Assembly: GCF_023168145.1 (NCBI RefSeq) | Contig: NZ_BQYK01000002.1 | Span: 294,572-331,538 of the forward strand | DNA from: Sporosarcina sp. NCCP-2222 | Lineage (GTDB): Bacteria > Bacillota > Bacilli > Bacillales_A > Planococcaceae | Direction of reading: 5' to 3' | DNA: 36,967 nt | Made by a program: the position numbers and the translations under genes | Notes under the pieces: generated by a model | Databases searched by the model: none | Told to the model about the DNA's origin: nothing | Seen by the model: the letters and a program-made list of their open reading frames with translations, nothing else | Part shown: positions 36,180-36,967 of the stretch, piece after piece | Numbering within the stretch: position 1 is the stretch's first letter | Layout of the letters: the number at the start of each line of letters is the position of its first letter

Positions 36180-36365
36180 TCATCTATTCTTGTCTTCACT
36201 CTTCGGGAATAGGAAATACGCAATGATCCCACTGAAGACAGCGGCTCCGATTGTAATCCACACACGGGATGATTCGGGCACTTCTTGAAAGTTCTTTGTT
36301 AACATATACCAAGCGATCCAGCCGACAATGAGCCCGATCGGAACGGAATATTTAAAAATCCTCAA
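36180..36365 (-). CDS. Small two-span membrane protein of unknown function
   Basis: A 61-residue product I do not recognise. It starts MRIFKYSVPIGLIVGWIAWY, has one hydrophobic span at about residues 7-21 and another at about 36-53 (ITIGAAVFSGIIAYFLF), and ends in a charged tail (PKSEDKNR). The start is TTG at 36365, chosen because AAGGTGA lies 5 bases upstream; longer in-frame readings run into the promoter. Its own promoter and an adjacent strong terminator make it a stand-alone unit, which supports it being a real gene. Confidence 0.75.
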   Translation of the reverse strand: MRIFKYSVPIGLIVGWIAWYMLTKNFQEVPESSRVWITIGAAVFSGIIAYFLFPKSEDKNR

Positions 36366-36399
36366 GTGATTCACCTTCTGCCATTTATGTACTATGAAT

Positions 36400-36429
36400 A
36401 GTGTAGCACAGTCCCCTGTTCCTGCCCAA
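36400..36429 (-). promoter_or_regulatory. Extended -10 promoter for the small membrane-protein gene
   Basis: On the minus strand TTGGGC (36429-36424) and TACACT (36405-36400) are spaced by 18 bases, and TGC directly before the -10 gives an extended -10. It is back to back with the promoter at 36444-36472. Confidence 0.65.
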
Positions 36430-36443
36430 CCTATGAAGAGGAC

Positions 36444-36472
36444 TTGACGGTTTCGAGAATAAGCGTTATGAT
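36444..36472 (+). promoter_or_regulatory. SigA-type promoter for the SAM-riboswitch transcript
   Basis: TTGACG (36444-36449) and TATGAT (36467-36472) are spaced by 17 bases, about 30 bases before the riboswitch core. Confidence 0.78.
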
Positions 36473-36502
36473 GTTTGAAATTATTCAAACAACTATATAT
36501 GA

Positions 36503-36665
36503 ATCTATTCTTATCAAGAGAAGCTGAGGGACTGGCCCGACGAAGCTTCAGCAACCAGCCATTTTCGGTCAGGTGCTAATTCCAGCAGGCAACTAGCCTG
36601 AAAGATGAGAAGGATTGAATTGCGATATATTCAAAGCCTTCTTTTCGAGAAGGCTTTTTTATTTT
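36503..36665 (+). promoter_or_regulatory. SAM-I (S-box) riboswitch with terminator
   Basis: The core runs from TTCTTATCAAGAGAAGCTGA (36508-36527) through GGGACTGGCCCGA, CTTCAGCAACC and GGTGCTAATTCCAGCAGG to AAAGATGAGAAGGAT. The SAM-I landmarks (the P1 closing helix, the GAGGGA internal loop, and the GCAACC and GCTAATTCC segments) are all there. The expression platform is a terminator, AAAGCCTTCT (36633-36642) with AGAAGGCTTT (36648-36657), then T-rich sequence. SAM should favour termination, so yitJ is off when methionine/SAM is plentiful. Confidence 0.96.
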
Positions 36666-36712
36666 TCTGATTACATTAAACGTACATACATGACGAGAAG
36701 GGACGAGATGAG

Positions 36713-36967
36713 ATGACTTTTTTAGATGATTTAAAACACAAGGTACTGCTAGCCGATGGGGCGATGGGCACTTTGCTTTATTCTTACGGCATCGACTTTT
36801 GTTATGAAGAGTTGAACGTGGAGAAACCGGAAATCATTGAAAAGATCCATTTAGATTATATTGCAGCAGGTTCCGATATCATCCAAACGAACACGTATAG
36901 TGCCAATGCGCATAAACTCGCACGCTACGGCATGGAAGGCCGAGTGAAGGAGTTCAATGAGGCCGCA
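36713..36967 (+). CDS. yitJ: Bifunctional homocysteine S-methyltransferase / methylenetetrahydrofolate reductase, 5' part
   Basis: The first 85 codons of a gene that continues past the right edge. The product begins [20 protein letters not shown] and has the homocysteine methyltransferase signature [16 protein letters not shown] followed by [18 protein letters not shown], closely like Bacillus YitJ. The N-terminal domain methylates homocysteine to methionine; in YitJ-type proteins a C-terminal MTHF reductase domain follows, which cannot be seen here. A single-domain homocysteine methyltransferase is the alternative. ATG start behind AAGGGACGAG. The SAM-I riboswitch fits a role in methionine synthesis. 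Confidence 0.88.
   Translation, partial: MTFLDDLKHKVLLADGAMGTLLYSYGIDFCYEELNVEKPEIIEKIHLDYIAAGSDIIQTNTYSANAHKLARYGMEGRVKEFNEAA

Noticed and set aside
35978..36265. A 95-codon minus-strand frame overlapping the end of the small membrane-protein gene
   Set aside because: It runs through the 12-bp terminator and has no Shine-Dalgarno; the 61-codon frame with promoter and terminator is better supported.
1..36967. CRISPR array, insertion sequence, prophage, toxin-antitoxin or defence genes
   Set aside because: None seen; there are no regularly spaced repeats, transposase-like frames or terminal inverted repeats, and nearly all space is taken by housekeeping genes.

Overview
The window looks like chromosomal DNA of a low-to-mid GC Gram-positive bacterium of the Bacillales. 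Protein wording and gene content point to Planococcaceae (Sporosarcina-like); that placement is from memory of the families, not from a search. It is the conserved information-processing block that in Bacillus runs ctsR-mcsA-mcsB-clpC-radA-(disA)-yacL-ispD-ispF-gltX-cysE-cysS-mrnC-rlmB-rae1-sigH-rpmG-secE-nusG-rplK-rplA-rplJ-rplL-rsmC-rpoB-rpoC-rplGB-rpsL-rpsG-fusA-tuf. Here it is written on the minus strand, so transcription runs from about 32.5 kb down to 0.4 kb. No mobile element, CRISPR array, rRNA or tRNA gene was seen.

Layout by position. 1-411: the tuf terminator and two tandem minus-strand promoters that presumably serve the S10 operon beyond the left edge. 412-5350: str operon (rplGB, rpsL, rpsG, fusA, tuf) with its own strong promoter. 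5360-12883: rpoB-rpoC, with a promoter inside the end of rsmC and a terminator-like hairpin in the rpoB leader. 12880-16150: rsmC, rplL-rplJ behind an L10 leader, and rplA-rplK behind a promoter whose transcript should begin with a perfect stem-loop. 16163-17254: nusG, secE and a 49-codon rpmG. 17296-18012: sigH with its own promoter. 18017-22222: cysE-cysS-mrnC-rlmB-rae1 behind a cysteine T-box. 22245-26069: gltX, ispF, ispD, yacL. 26255-32502: radA and the ctsR-mcsA-mcsB-clpC protein quality-control operon. An identical 32-bp CtsR promoter/operator block lies before both ctsR and clpC. disA, expected between radA and yacL, is absent.

32715-36967 departs from the Bacillus order. It holds a plus-strand GNAT acetyltransferase, a plus-strand two-helix membrane protein of unknown function, and a minus-strand bioY-bioB operon with a BirA-type operator. 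Next come a 61-codon membrane protein on the minus strand and, divergent from it, a SAM-I riboswitch ahead of the 5' end of a yitJ-type homocysteine methyltransferase/MTHF reductase gene that runs off the right edge.

Most genes are textbook. The least ordinary material is in the leaders and junctions: the rpoB leader hairpin, the U-tailed hairpin and distant Shine-Dalgarno before nusG, the 5'-terminal stem on the rplK mRNA, the duplicated CtsR block, the terminator just ahead of radA, and the missing disA. Many starts are not ATG: TTG for rpoB, rpoC, cysE, rlmB and the 61-codon gene; GTG for rplK, ispD and the GNAT gene; GTG or TTG for sigH.
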